Positions 38,101 to 52,300 of a stretch of 64,000 bases of DNA are shown piece after piece (position 1 is the stretch's first letter; the number at the start of each line of letters is the position of its first letter). The notes beneath the pieces are model-generated. The model did no database searches. It had not been told where the DNA came from and was given only the letters and a program-made list of their open reading frames with translations. Source of the DNA: Cordia subcordata (lineage: Eukaryota > Streptophyta > Magnoliopsida > Boraginales > Cordiaceae). Both the position numbers and the translations under genes were made by a program. The DNA lies in assembly GCA_028554755.1 (NCBI GenBank), contig JAPTOF010000001.1:39823501-39887500 (forward strand), given 5' to 3'.

Positions 38101-41100
38101 TATAAGTGAAAAAATACCGTTATAGTGTTGATGTAACTGACCTAAGAAGAACAGAAACAAGGTAGTTGCAGCGTGACATTACAATCCTCCAAATAAAGCA
38201 ATACATGACAAGTTATTGAAAACATGAAATTCCTTCTTGATATCACATTAAACAAGTATTCCAAAAATAGAAGTTATATATGACGTGCATAGAAGAAACA
38301 AATATACACCTGTACGCCATCATTTCTTTGTTTCCTGCGTTTTTGAGCAGCCTGAACCTGTAATTGGAGTTCTCTTGCAGCATTAAGTAAGTCTGCGAAG
38401 AATTTTCTTTTTCTAGTTTCAATACGGTTTCTTTCTTCCTCCTCTAATCTCGACAATCTCTGCAGCAATAATGTTTAAGAAATTAGCAGTTTACTCAGAA
38501 CTGAACATGTTATTTGCTGTTGAAAAACATCAAGCCCAGAAGCAGAAATAAATAGGTTCCTATTTCCACAAACAACCAGACAAAACAAGAGAAAAATTCT
38601 AATATAATGGACACAACTGGATGACCAAATTATGAAGAGAAAAATTCTAATATAATGGACTCATTGTGAATTGTAATATCCTTTCTAGTCCACCATTTCT
38701 TACACAATGGGACTCCAGAAGCACTTCTCAACATATTTTACATAATTCCAACAACTCAAATCAAATCAGTATTGATGTTGGAAAATATACAAACAACTTC
38801 AAGCTCAGAACTCAGAAGCATTAACATAAAGGCTGAGGTCTTATTTACTCAAACAACTAGACACACCTGGCAGATGACTAATGTTATGATAGAAAAATTC
38901 TAACATAATGGACTGATTGTGCATTATAATATCCTTCTGTATCAAACATGTCATTTACAATGCAACTTTAGTAACACTTCTCAACATATTCCATTTAACC
39001 CATTAAAAAAAATAAAGAAAAAGAAAGATAGAACATGAGTCCGCTTCATTCACAAAACATGGAGATCCTCCTTTACTTTGCATCACGGTATTGACATAGC
39101 AAAGTCTGAACATGTGAACTCAGAGATATAATTGAATGCCACCAGTAGATATTTGTGGAAAGAAACTGATGAAAAAGAAGCTGTATTCTCTTTTTCTTTG
39201 GCTGGGCAAAAAATGAAAAGGAGCTGTATTTAATATCACTACACATGTAAAAATTATCAGGACCAGTCACCAGAAATTCTTTTTGGTTCATTATTCCGTA
39301 AATGATGGATAACTTCCTCAAATCAATCACACATCATTGAGACTTAAAGGAAATCCCACAATGTCCAAAAGATGAAAATAAACACAGGTAACACATGGAT
39401 TTGCATATAAAGCAAGGAAGAGGCAAGCAATATGCACCTCAGCATCACGTTTCTTTTTCAATGGATCATCACTTTCAACAGAAAATATATCTCCAATCCC
39501 GTACATAGAGTGACGCAATCGCGTCATGCCCCAATCAAACAACTGTTTGTCAGGATTTGAGCAAAGCAGGCGAAGCCAGTATTCTGAACCCACTTCAGTA
39601 CGGATTTTATTTTGTACCTCCGCTAACTGCAAGGCACAACAAAAAACTTATAGCCGATGAGAAAGTGACACAATATAATACTTGATTTATGGAAAGACTG
39701 CATAAGAAAAAGGTGTTTCCTTAATTCAAATCATATTGTCTATAAAACTAAAAGAACTCATCTAAATAACTATTTTCAATTTTCCACTTCATTCACATTC
39801 ATCAACTCCAACAAAGATAACTGTCAATGGAAGTTGATCAAACCTTTCCATGCATTCGTTTGTCAATCAAAATTCATATAGAACCTTGGAAATATTACCA
39901 AGTCATGCAGTGTATAAAAATTAACGAGCCAATAACTGCCGTTCTCATTCCACCTTTAAGAGGAAAGTTTATCACATGAAGTAGAAACCAGATACTCCCT
40001 TTTAAAATTGATATGCCTAGCATAGCCTTGTGCACATTAATTGTAGATTAACAGGTGCAGTAAGAATCATAATCTTATTTACAATGTAAATATAGTGACT
40101 AGAATCCACCTTTAGTCCATAGAGTTCAAGCAAGCACTTTGACTGCAGATCCTCACCCCTGGTTGCAGGCAATTCTGGTTCAACATGAATGCATAAGTAG
40201 ACTTGTAGAAAATCTTATAAACAAGATGACTTCTATATTAGAGAAACAATTCAAGCATTATGCAAGGAAAATGTCCCTCCAAACTACAATTACCCTCAAG
40301 TTCTGCCAACCGATGCTTGATATGGCTCTGAACACGTTTCTCCCTTGAATCAGCCAAACCAAAACCTGACATGCAACTAGGCCGTTGCTGCAGTACTGCA
40401 TCCTCAAAATCCGCCATCAAATCACCATAACTTGAAAACATAGAACCATCCTGCATCAATTGCAATTGAGCTCAAATTTGCAGAACTCAACCAGAATCAT
40501 TATTACAAACATAACATTATACATGTTTCTTCAATTGCCACAAACTAGAGAAGAGAGAGAGACAGAGAGAGAGAAGTGGTAACAAGGAGGACAACCTATT
40601 ATGTTCTTTTGCAAATTTTATAAGTTGTGTGACTGAGATACAGGGAAAAAGCGACATCTGTGCTAAACGTAGAGTCAATGCATACCATAAATACGAAACA
40701 TTAAATCATGTATTTATCTTGCTTAAGATCTGTAAATTTTCAGTTCAAGACCAGCTCAGAACTGTGACGTGAGAAGGAAAAGAGAACAAAGTAAAACTTT
40801 ATAGGAATCATTTAAAATGCATGCCAAGCTTTCAATAGCCCCAGACCTCTCAAGTACTCCTAGAGCGCTTCGTAGAAAATTTCCCTCTTAATAAGCATAC
40901 CTAACTGTCTACAGCTAAAACTCATTAGTACTTTTGTTCCCCGATTTCAAAACAAACACAATCTGAGAAATAAGAAAAAGAACGTAGAATCATTTAAAGC
41001 AGCCACTGGTATAATTAATAAGACTCAGTACACGAGCCTCAGAAAAATAGAATTATCCGTGAGAGGTTGTTTCCGATAAATTCCGTATAGCAAAAACCTA

Positions 41101-41911
41101 AGAAAATTAAACAAGAGCCACACAGAAACCAATAGCTCCTAGCAATCAAATTACTGAGCTACAGAAAATCTTAAACAAAGAAGTTTCCTTTCCTGTTTTG
41201 TCTTTGCTCCTAAAACAATCTAAATTTCCTCTACTGAACATCAAAGATAAAACAAAATTCCATTCAAATTGCAAAAGAAAGGCACATTAAAACAAGATAA
41301 TTTCTACATATTGCTTGTCTGTGTTAACGTAGTCTATATACACATTTTCTGCAAAAAAGTAAACTAAAGAAGATTACAAATTTTTCATTCAAAACTTCAA
41401 TTAATTAAATAAAAGCTCCTATATTTCGTATTTATAGCAATTTCAGATAGAAAATATATGTTATCATTAAAAAAATTTAATTCATAAAAATTCAATTAAA
41501 AAATCTCACTTTTTTAGTGGACGGAATAGTCTGGACACTCTCCGCATTGGATCCAACTTCACCACCACCGCCCGTCGACACCTCGCAAACGTCATCTCGC
41601 ACATCACCATCATTATCAACGCCGCACTCAGTGTTACTCTTATCATTATCATCACCACCACAGCCACCGCCACCGCCGTCGCAACCGTCGCCGTCGCCGA
41701 CGCCGTTGTTGTATATGTCGGAAACCGCGTCGAACACATCCGGCGGGAGCGGCAAATTGCGCGAGAGAAAATTCAACGCACAAATCAGAGTCTTAGTCTG
41801 CTCAAGCTCTTCTCCTCTCGTCTGCGGTTGAGCTTCATCACCTGCTGCGGCGGCTTCGGCCACATCGGAGGCAGCGGCCGCTAGGCTCTGGCTCTCGACC
41901 TGAGCCGCCAT
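32107..41911 (-). CDS. CHR23: SNF2-family chromatin-remodelling ATPase, CHR12/CHR23 (MINU) type
   Basis: Twelve exons join in frame: 41510-41911, 40294-40450, 40110-40174, 39438-39626, 38310-38459, 37464-37841, 35627-35886, 35278-35496, 34809-35016, 34559-34712, 33032-33634 and 32107-32756. They total 3435 bp, or 1144 residues. The N-terminal part is Ala/Gly/Asp-rich. An HSA-like helical region covers about 320-400. Helicase motifs follow: I DEMGLGKT (485-492), II DEGH (588-591), [37 protein letters not shown] SnAC-type segment ([23 protein letters not shown] region, about 955-980) and a basic tail follow; there is no bromodomain. That fits the MINU1/MINU2 subclass of SWI/SNF ATPases, which move nucleosomes using ATP and affect meristems and growth arrest. 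The start is ATG 41911 in CCCATGGCG context; the frame upstream to 41944 has no ATG. CHR12 or CHR23 orthology is not separable here; KAPP next door favours CHR23. Confidence 0.95.
35943..37008 (-). mobile_element. TRIM element in intron 6 of CHR23
   Basis: Two 331-bp direct repeats (35943-36273 and 36678-37008) flank 404 bp. On the minus strand each starts TGTTGAAGAATAT and ends TTTTCCAC(A/G). Right after the upstream repeat is TGGTATCAGAGCCACC, a perfect initiator-Met primer site. Before the downstream repeat is a GAGAGGGGG purine tract. Target duplication CAACT/CGACT (35938-35942, 37009-37013) has one transition. No coding capacity. It makes up about two thirds of the 1577-bp intron. Confidence 0.9.
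38589..38995. repeat. Repeated phrases in intron 4 of CHR23
   Basis: GA(A/T)AGAAAAATTCTAA(T/C)ATAATGGAC occurs three times (about 38590, 38637, 38888). The last two are followed by parallel sequence including ATATCCTT and ACTTCTCAACATATT, suggesting an old duplication of about 110 bp. Confidence 0.5.
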
Positions 41912-42035
41912 GGGAGGTGTTGATTGGCTCGGCTTGGCGCGCAAAGAGGATCGTTTTTTTGAATTGTTTTTTTCTTTTTTGGTTTAATTTTTAAATTTAT
42001 AGAGTGGATTCATAAAGAGAAAACTAAAACAAACT

Positions 42036-42100
42036 TTTATATATATATATATAGATGATGTGGTGTGTCTCGTTTCTCTCTCTCTCTCTCTCTCTCCCTC
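42036..42100 (-). promoter_or_regulatory. Core promoter region of CHR23: (GA)n and TATA-like tract
   Basis: On the minus strand a (GA)11-like run (42075-42096) is followed 22 bp later by an alternating TATATATA tract (42038-42053), about 130 bp before the start codon. GA repeats plus a TATA tract are common in plant promoters; function is inferred from position only. Confidence 0.45.
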
Positions 42101-43310
42101 TAGAAGGGGGAAAAATAAAGCCCTTCTGTGTATGCGGGTTTTTTCGACGACCCGTTTTGCATTATATAGAGAGCCAAGAGTCTCGTTAAATGACTTATTT
42201 GCCCTCGTTGTTTATTTATGTGGACGTTGTACTTCTTCTATTTATATATATATTTTTTTGAGGTCAATCTCTTGCTCGGATAATTTGGTTAGGAGATACT
42301 CTTATATTATGAAATTTATAATTTTAAAATAAATTTTTTAGTTAAAAAAAGTCTATAACAATTCTATATTGCTCGTCAACAATTATAATATTTTTAAAAG
42401 ATTAGAAGATAGTTTAAATAGTTATGACTATCTCATATAAAAATAATGAGTTGGATTCAATTTTTTCACAGGATGAGGATTTAAATTGGGGTGGAATTTC
42501 TTTAAAAGAAAATCATAGTTTTTCCAATTGTCTAAAAGCTATTTTCCCCCTCAAATGATAAGAGATTTTTTTTTCCCTTTGTGCACATAAGAGAATGTAT
42601 TAATTGGCTTTTTTAATAGAATATAATATTAACTTTTTTAATAGAATAAAGGAATTACTTCATATTGCTTAGGTTTGTAATTTTGCGTTGTCGATTTGAA
42701 ATAATTGGCTTTTTTAAATTAAAAATGGGATTTTCAAAATCTTTTAGGGGACAAATTGCAAATTATATTTAAAAAAAAAAAGTTGTCTAACTTAACCCAA
42801 CTACAACACGCTCGATTTTAATCCCAAAAAAAAAAAAACACACACGCACACACACTCGACTTTAGAAATTAGAAGAAAGATGGGCCAAATGCTCTTCAAC
42901 GAACTCTTAATTCCACATCTCTATGGTGCTAGTATTGGAGACAATAATATATACGCTCGATAATATATACACACGTAAATAGCTCACAACAAGTAAAATA
43001 TAATCGAATTCGACCAAAAACAAATTCAACAATATAATGTAAAAGCCACCCTTATAAAGCAACAATTAAGGTTAAGATAATATTTGTGATAGAAGAGCAA
43101 ATATATTCAAATTTAAAACCTTTGACCACTAACAAGATGCTATTCGACTAGTACTATACAAAATATTATAGAAGGTAGCTTATAATTTGTTATCAGAGAC
43201 ATTTTTGCAACATGCTGCCATGAAAATGCATATGCCATCTCAGGGAACTAGAAGACATAATAAATTCAAAAGAAAAACAGAAGGGAAACAGGATAGCTCA
43301 TATTCAAGTT
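42101..43310. other. Intergenic between CHR23 and KAPP
   Basis: AT-rich spacer of about 1.2 kb holding the upstream region of CHR23 and the downstream region of KAPP (both minus strand). An A run with CACACA lies near 42830-42855. No further gene is seen. Confidence 0.5.
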
Positions 43311-46300
43311 TCAAGGATCAAGTTTACAAGAATGCGTCCTGTTGGAGTCAAAATCTAAGAACATTATAGAGGTGTTATCCTTTGTACGTTGTATCCTGGC
43401 TTCATTCAACAAAGAATTCGCCACCCGTTTGGCCGAATTTTCCTGGTCCTTCAAATTTTTCTCCTTTCCCTGCTCGTAAATCAGAATCAAGCAAAGGTTA
43501 GTGGGTAATTCAAGTGGTTAAGCCTGCTCCCCAGGAGTGACGACTTGGAGTCCTAATCCCATTGAATGTGTGGGCTGCGTTTGGGTTGGTGGGGTTTTAG
43601 AAAGGAGAAGAAAAGAAAAATCAAGAGAAAGCATTTTCAAAGTCGGGTAGTACCTCTCGGACAAGCTGCACTGCTTTCTTAACGTTTATAACATCCCAGA
43701 AGCCATCACTGCATGTAAACACATGTATGGCATGTCAATTGATTCATGTGAACAAGGCATAAAGATACTACAAGCAGAAGATAGTTCTCTTCTGATGCTT
43801 CAGCCTTCAATCAGATCGCCCATCTTGAAACTCATTGTCCAAAATCTCAGCACAGAAACGAGTTTCTTGTCCTTACCTCCTCATCCATACACTAAGTGAA
43901 CACTTATCAGGACATCTTATTGCCTAATTACAAAGATTCTTAAATGTTCAAAGCCAATTTAAAGGTCCCGCTGAAGCAGAAAATACAGAGAGGTAGATAT
44001 AACTTTCTATTAAATAGAATGCGTATACATCTTTCTCGTAAATAGAACTAACAGACGTAAGTGACCTTCCATGGCAGTTTGCAAGTTTGGCCAGAGAAGA
44101 AAACGAAGAGAGCCTCGAGTTTATAATTATGTCAAAAGAAGTATTAGATCAGTAACCTTGATGCTAAAAAGATGCTGCATAAGTTGAATCAATCAGTGTG
44201 TTTACATATAAATCAAAGCTGGAACCTTCAGTAATGGAGATTGGAGAGAAGCTGCATCCAGAGGGGTGCAGTTTCCTCTATGGGCAGATAATGAGACCTA
44301 AAGACTCCCACTCTACCACCATACCCATGGAACAAGATCTAGACATTAGTGTTAGAGTATTTCCTCCCATGTGGAAAAATCACAAACTCTAAGATTAAAG
44401 CTTGCACGTGAACAATTTAATTAAATTAGTGGCCGTAAAGATCGAACCTGTACCGTTTGGCTTCCAGGCTCTGATACCATATTGAGTCACCACGATGAGG
44501 TGGTAACGAACATGGTATCAGAGCCCAGGTTATGGGCCAATTATATTTGTTCACGTGTGACCTTTCTTCATCACGCGTGACGTTCTAATTTGTTCACGTG
44601 TGACGTTCTAATTTGTCCACGTGTGACCCTTCTTTAATTATCAAATTAAGTCACACATGAGGGGGAGTTTTAGAGTATTTTCTCCCACATGGAAAAATCA
44701 ATTAGGTCACACGTGAGGGGGAGTGTTAGAGTATTTCCTCCCACATGGAAAAATCACAAAGTCTAAGACTGCTTGATAGGATCTTAAGCTATTTCTCCCA
44801 TTGACCAATTAGAAAATCAATTAGGCCACACGTGAGGGTAAGTGTTAGAGTATTTCTTTCCACATGGAAAAATCACAAGCCCTAAGAACTAGTAACAATA
44901 AGACATCGATTGGGAGCAAGATTACCTAGCTAACAGTGCAAAGGCCCTGCTTGCTTGACGGATACATACAACTTCACTTATAAAAGGTTCCGAACTGAAG
45001 CGAGCATCCTGCTCCTTGAGAAATTTGTCTCCAAGCACTCGAGCAAGGTTCAAACCTGGATCAGAGAGCTCAAAACATTGGATTGATATTCTATATTGGA
45101 CAAGGGGTACAAGACAGGAAAAGTGACATCTTAAGCACCACATAGACGTGTTGCCCCTTCTCTTAGTGGTTGCCCTGCTGCTTGGAAACGGGATCTCTCA
45201 GAGTAACTGGTAACTCTATGGTCTTCAGTCATCTTTATCTGGTTTCCATCAATACTGCCACAGCCAAAGATATAATTGGCACAATCATAATTCAGGACGT
45301 AAATACAACAAAGGTTTAATAAGACCTCCTTTATTCTTTTTCATTCAATTTGGTGCCCAAGGGTGGGTAATTCCCCTGGAACGTAGGCAGTTAAGCCAAA
45401 AGTAAACATCTACCATCAACTTAGCCTGGGGAATCTTTAACCTAACCACATCATGCGTCTGTATATGTTGAATGTACACATCTCTTGACGAAGAAAACAT
45501 TATGTATGCATGTATATATGTTATCAATATGCACGCATCTACATATGTTGTCATTATGCACTAGTATTTAGGGGATACAATATGCATTAACTCCATACGC
45601 AGCCAAGGTCTAGGCTTAGCACTACAACATATTCAGGACAACATGAAAAATTAAAATATCCTTGCCTACTAGCCTAGATCTAATTTATGCCAAAGCAAGA
45701 GGAAGAATTTTCATGTTACTGTATGACCTAAAGTCCTAAACTACAATTAAAACAACAAAAGGAGCATGGGGATTATAATAACAACACATACTCTATAAAA
45801 CAAGCTGAATCTCCAACATTTGCACACTGCAGAAAGAAATTCCCATGGCTGTCAGCCCAAATCAGAAGCATTGTTGCTGTGCAACCCTGAAACATATTAG
45901 TAATTACAACACATCATAATATTGAAAAATATTATAAATTTTTGGTGGAAGTTTTTGTGGCTAGGTGATCTAGATTCTTCTCTAGATGACAAATAACTTC
46001 CATTACATCGGAGCAGAAATTCAAAGAGGCAGTGTTTTGCGAATTTGTGACCAATCAACAACTGTGCAAATAGGGGATATCAAATTATCCTGTTAAAATT
46101 CTTTAATTAGAAAGTTAGCTATAAGAACCAAATGCAGGCCAAGAAGACAAGTTATAAGTAGGGGTGGGAATCGGATTGGATATTCCGATATTCGGATGTT
46201 CGGATACCGGATTGAAAAACTAAGTATCCGATCGGATAGCTAAAAACTACCTATCCGGCCGGATACCAGATTTTTGGATAACGGATAGTTCGGATACGGA

Positions 46301-49300
46301 TTTTCGGATATTTTTTAATAAACAAAAAAAATTAAAATCTTGGCTATTATTTTAAATATCTTTTTGAAATTATCGATTCGTATGCAATTAACTCGCTTTT
46401 TAAAATGAAAAAACGAGACATAGACATAAATGAAAACATAGTCCTTCACAAAACCATACAACATAAGACACATAGAAAACACGCCAATACTTAGATATAA
46501 GAGTTAAATAAAAAATATAGTCCCTGCCTCTACTTAGAAAACACACAAAAAGTTTGGATGCACTCCATACTACACACATTAAATAAGAAGTCTACACAAT
46601 CCACAATCCACATTCCACCCACACCAAATACAAAGTCTATATGTTTACAATCCATAGTCCATGCACATTAAATAAAGTTTAAAGTTTTTAACATAAGAAA
46701 CATGACAAGATAATTTCCAATGAAGTGCACTTTCAAGTCTTAAGTCTTAACTTTTGTCGACTAGTATAGTATTATATTATTTTAATTAAAAAAAAAAAAG
46801 TTCGGATAATCCGATATCCGAACGGGTAGCAATTTTGCTACCTGATATCCTACCCGAATATCACAAAAAATTTTGGATATCGGATCAGATATATCCGAAA
46901 TCCGAAAAAATCTTTTTTTACCTATCCGTTCGGATGCGGATGCGGATATTAATTCAGGTACGGGTCGGATAGTCCCACCCCTAGCTATAAGCATATATGA
47001 AAATTTTATCTTATTATACATCAGTTCAAACAACTTGAAGAGAAAAGCAGGCATTACATTTTACAGACCAGATGCAGTTTGATTCTTTTTCTTTCAATGA
47101 TTTCACATTTACCAGTCCACTCCGTCTCACAAGAAAGACACTGCAATTCATTTTCATTCGCAAATGATTGAATTAACGATCTTCCTGCAAGCCTAAGTTT
47201 ATTTTTCTTGCATATACTTATCTCTCACACTTCCATGCAGGTAACAATAAATTTAACCCCAACATAGCCAAACTTGAGTAATCTTTTTTGAGCTGAATCT
47301 TCTCCAGACTAAAGGAAGACAGCTGTAAGTGTAACTTCAGTATCGATTTCTGCAACTAATTATACACATTGTTAACACATTATAATATGTGATTGTTTAT
47401 ATAAAAGTTGTAACTGTCTGTGAATCCCATTTCCTTTTCATTTCAAAAGATTGCAAGATGTTGACAGCAACCACCATCTCATATTTCCTTTTTACTGTAT
47501 GCATAAACTTATCTATTACTTTTTCTTCTCCTCCCCTACTCAAATTGTTCTCTACCGCTTTCTCAAACATATCTACAACAATGCATACCCCAATCATGCT
47601 GTGTACCAATGTAATTGCATATGCAGGTGAAATGCCACGTGTTCACAAAAATGCTCCCACTGTTGCCTAATATTATATCAGTATTAATCATCATCATCTA
47701 CTCTTCAGTTCCTTTTCATTCTTCACTTTAATTATACTTCAGAAGCGACTTCCAGCTACATGTTTCCAACAACTAATAATCCTTCCTCAACTAAATTGTA
47801 ATTTACAGAAAGTTTTCAACTTGTAGTACTTGAGAGTATTATTGCATACATAATATCTTTACATTCTGTATTAGTTCTTTAATTTACTTCAAGTTATCTG
47901 ATGACTTTCAGCATCTCTTCCTTCAACTTCTTTGCAATGTTTCTTGCTATAATCTCGATGATAAACAAAAATTTGATCATGGGAAACTTTGTAATTCTTG
48001 CACATGCATCACTCGCTACTAGTATGAATAATAGAAGCAAAAAGATAATGTTCATATTGCATTGTTCAAACACCATGCAACAGAAGCACATCCTTTTAAT
48101 GAGCAAAGATAAGCACATGTATAAGATTACTCAGGACGGAATAAATCAAGACAGACTTCTGGAGAAAAGAATGGTGAACAGCAACTCAACCATCAAAATG
48201 TCAAACAATTGTGAGAAGGAACAGGAAAGAGAAGAGTCCTCAGGATGCATCTTTACTCGAAATGGGAGTTGGAAGCAGTTGATCAATAGACAGGCTCATA
48301 TGTATAAGCAAAATTAGAAAAGCACTATAAGAGGATAGAGGTAACAGGTAAAAACCTCATAGTAGTTATCAATGCATGCTTCTGTTTGAGAAAATGCTTC
48401 TCTAAGTACATCTGAAGCATCAGACCTTGTCAATACTTGCTCTCTTTTATATGAATACGACAAAATTTTTGCAACCATTTCAGGCATTATTCTGCAGAGA
48501 CAATAGTTTCGCATAAATGCATGATTCATAAGAATCAGCAGAACAAAGTGTATCTAACAACAACTGCAGTAAAATTACTCATTAAAATCACAAGTGGAAT
48601 GGTGTTGATGTCCAAAACATATATGGTATCATCAATGAAATCACTACTAGACATATATTATTAGTCCAAACTATTTAATCCAGGCCCATTCTTTACTGAA
48701 ATTCAATTTGCTCGGTGATTAACAACAGAAGATGTTATATTACAACAAGTTGCCATGCTAATATGAGGGCTTTCATTGTCAAGAAGAATACATTATATGA
48801 CAATTTTCTCTGCTCGATCAAAAGACAATTTGATCAACTCAATTGCTTGTTTAAGTAACAAAAAGTCTCTGATAGACATTTCAGAAGAATTAAATAGCAA
48901 ACGTTCTCCAACGTTCAGAAAGGAATGGACTGTTTCCAGACAACATAACAAAGGAAGATACTGCCTGCTGATCTTGAAAGAGCAAAACAATAATTTATCA
49001 ATGGGCTGGAGGTTTCAGACAAGGGTGACAAGGGGGGTACAAGGGAGAAGTCAATCAAAAGCAGGACATAAAACACTAACTTGCTGACGGCGGTGGCAGC
49101 AGCAGTTCCACCATGTCCATCACACAGACCAAACAATCCAAACTGCAATATCAGAAATCAAACAGGTTAAAGCCCTTTCTGGTGATAACATATGACAGTT
49201 TCAAATGATTCAACTAAGAGACCTGTTCAGTCCCAGGAACAGGCCACTTGAAGTAGCAAACATCTTCCATAGGCAACTTCTTTCCTCCCCGACGCAAGGC

Positions 49301-52300
49301 CATTGGATCTGATGCCACACCAACTCCAAATGGTAACTGCATATCTGTGTCCAATGCTATCTGGATCTGCAGCAATAAAGGTTTAATGAGATAAGGGTAA
49401 AATATATTGACTAGGATTTGTTGTCAAAGATTGAACCCATATTTTTATCATGCAATCTTAGTTGGACTTCAATCAAATATAGACCATCCACGGGCAACTA
49501 GTTATTGTTTCATTTAGAACATGTTTCAAAATATTTAGTCACATCAGCCTTCTTCTTATTGTTAGCGATTAGTTACATCTATGCATCCAAAAGTATTCCA
49601 AATGTGGAGCTATTTCTTACACAACAATTCCTCTTCAACTCTGTTAAGATGACTAAAGCTCTATCCTAATTTTAGTTAGAGCTAAGAGGAGTAGTTGCCC
49701 AAAATCTTATATGGTGAATTTCAAGTTGGTGATTTTCTATGTAGGAGGAATATATATTCCAACATTCTATTCATATGTGACCTGGGGAGAACCGAGAAAT
49801 GAGAGTTGACATTGAGAAGAACAAGTTAGCAAGAGGGAAATAGACAGATAGATGGCTCACACGCGGATGATGCAAGATAGATTTGAGATGCAACTGGACC
49901 AAGGCTGAACTCTAATACCATTAAGATCATGGAGCGTCTATCCTAAAATTGATTGGTGCTAAGAGGAGTAACCCAAGGTCTTATATGGTGGACTTGGAGT
50001 TTGTGATTTTTCTATGTAAGAGCAATGTTTATTCCAACAAGCTTTTTCCACATAAAGCATCTTGAGCTTCTTCCAAGTCAGTCTCGACCTCTCAAGTCGG
50101 GCGTGACTGCAAGTGTAAGAGAATAATATTTGCCTCACTTTGGAAAACCAAGATTCTCAAGACTCTAGATAAGATTGACTGCTATTCCAATATTAGTTGA
50201 TTTTAAGATATGACCCTTTTTTATCTAAGCAGATTACAACACCTTTCTAGATTTCAGAAGATTTATAAGGAACAGAAAATTTATTGTAAAAGCAAATAAA
50301 TAATTTATACAGTTTAACAAAACAATGAAGGATGTTAAACTCTGCTGTTAAAATTAGAACTGAATGCTAGGGAACGTTGATAGAGAACTACAGCCGGGAT
50401 TGCTCAAGTACAAGGGCTCTCAAGGGAAAATTTGACTGTGTATATCTTTTTAACTAGTAAGAAGAAGGCCACAATTAAGATATCAGGAATATGGCTGTTG
50501 AATAGTTCAAATATATACTGGATACATGGTTGTTGAATCAACACATTTTAGAAAATTATCATTGAATAATATCCTATAGCTAAACCCTTCAACTAGTATT
50601 ATCTAAGTATTGATCCACAACTAATAAATTCATAAATCACAAGAAAAATTGCTCAAATGTTAAAATGTGAAGTTTGATCATTTTATGATACATCAAGTTA
50701 CAATAACTAATTTAGTTTGATTATAGAATGAATATTTTATTTTCTGCAAAAAAGCACTTTAGTAGACAATTTCCTTTTCCTTTTTCTTTTTTTAATTTTA
50801 AAATAAAACTTCACAAGACAAATAACACACACATAATGTGCAACAGGCGTTGCTGAAGTTAGATATTAACTTACAAAAATTTTTGACATTGTACCAAGAG
50901 TTATAATGTCTCCACTTGAAATCTCCACTGGATCTCCCCTTTGTCTACTTCCAGGATAAAGACAGTGAATCGCCTTGGAATTTAAGTGTGTTCCATTTAG
51001 GCTCCCCAAGTCAACCAACTCCCATTTCAATTTCTGGAAAAAATAAATAAATCAATGGAAAATCTTTCCTGAAGCAATGCAGCAGGTTTTGTCACATATA
51101 TTATTGTGGAGGAAGTTTGTAGGCATCTTACATTTACATTCCAATTTATATGTGCATGCTTGCCTGAAACCTCTGGATCCTTTAGCAATACATCACTGGG
51201 TGAAACTCTTCCCAGAGTCACCGGAAGCCTAGATGCATTGCTGGACTGAATAGAACACTGAAGCCCACAAGAAGGGCCTGAGATAACCTCCAGCATGAGG
51301 ATGCTTCCTGCACTTCTAAGAGACAAATATGATGACATGTTTTCAAAATCCTGGTAGAGAAGGGCATGAAGCAATTTATTCTAGAGACAGAAGGAAAATT
51401 ACCTTGGACTCTAGTATACTTGGGGACAAACTCTCTAGATCTCTCATCATGTATGTCAAATCTTGAGCTATACTCGATCTCTTTTTTTCTACCAAGTTCC
51501 TGCTCATCAGCAGACCAATTTGTCACAAGAGGATGCCTAAGCGTCTGATCAACCAAAGCATCTTCTGAACTACCAAGAATGTTGAGAATAAAACCATCAC
51601 CTAAAAGGAGAAGAAAAATTAGAGTGTCAGAGTAAAAAACTCATTTATGTAAAGGCATTGTTCGTAGAGGAGAGAAGGACAAGTTGTATACTGTGTGTCA
51701 ACTGGGGCAATGAAGATGGAACTTTTTGTTTAGAAGCAAGGCCATGACCCTGGGGCGAGCTAAAACCCGCCTGAGTTTGATGACCTGCAACCTCTCTATC
51801 ATGAGTTCTGGCAAAATCATTGCCCTGGATATGAAGAGCGCTCGGATCTTCAGAAACAAGAGGCCTCTCTAAGTCATCAGCCTACAGGAGAAAGAATTAC
51901 ATATGTAAATCAGAAAAAGATATCAACAGAGCAACACAAAAGTGTACTTCTATAACTAATGTTTGTGTTGTTCAGAAAAGGAAAAAACTAATGTTTGTAG
52001 AAGTATAATGAGGGCATCAGTTTTAAACGTTAGATTGAGGGTATGATAACACAAGTACAAACCATAGCCAATCTCAATTTTCTGTGGTGATCAGAAGCTT
52101 CAGGTAATAATCCTTATTGTGCAACAAGGCAGACAACTTATTTATACAATACTGGTCACCAGTCCAGAAGGAAGAAGCCATAATCAGATTACAAAAATCT
52201 GGTCTGGATTGAGAAAATATTTTGCCAGATTTCATACATAAGACAGAGACTCCATGTGATCTCATCCTCGGAAAATTTCTTAAAAGATTTAGAAAAGTAA

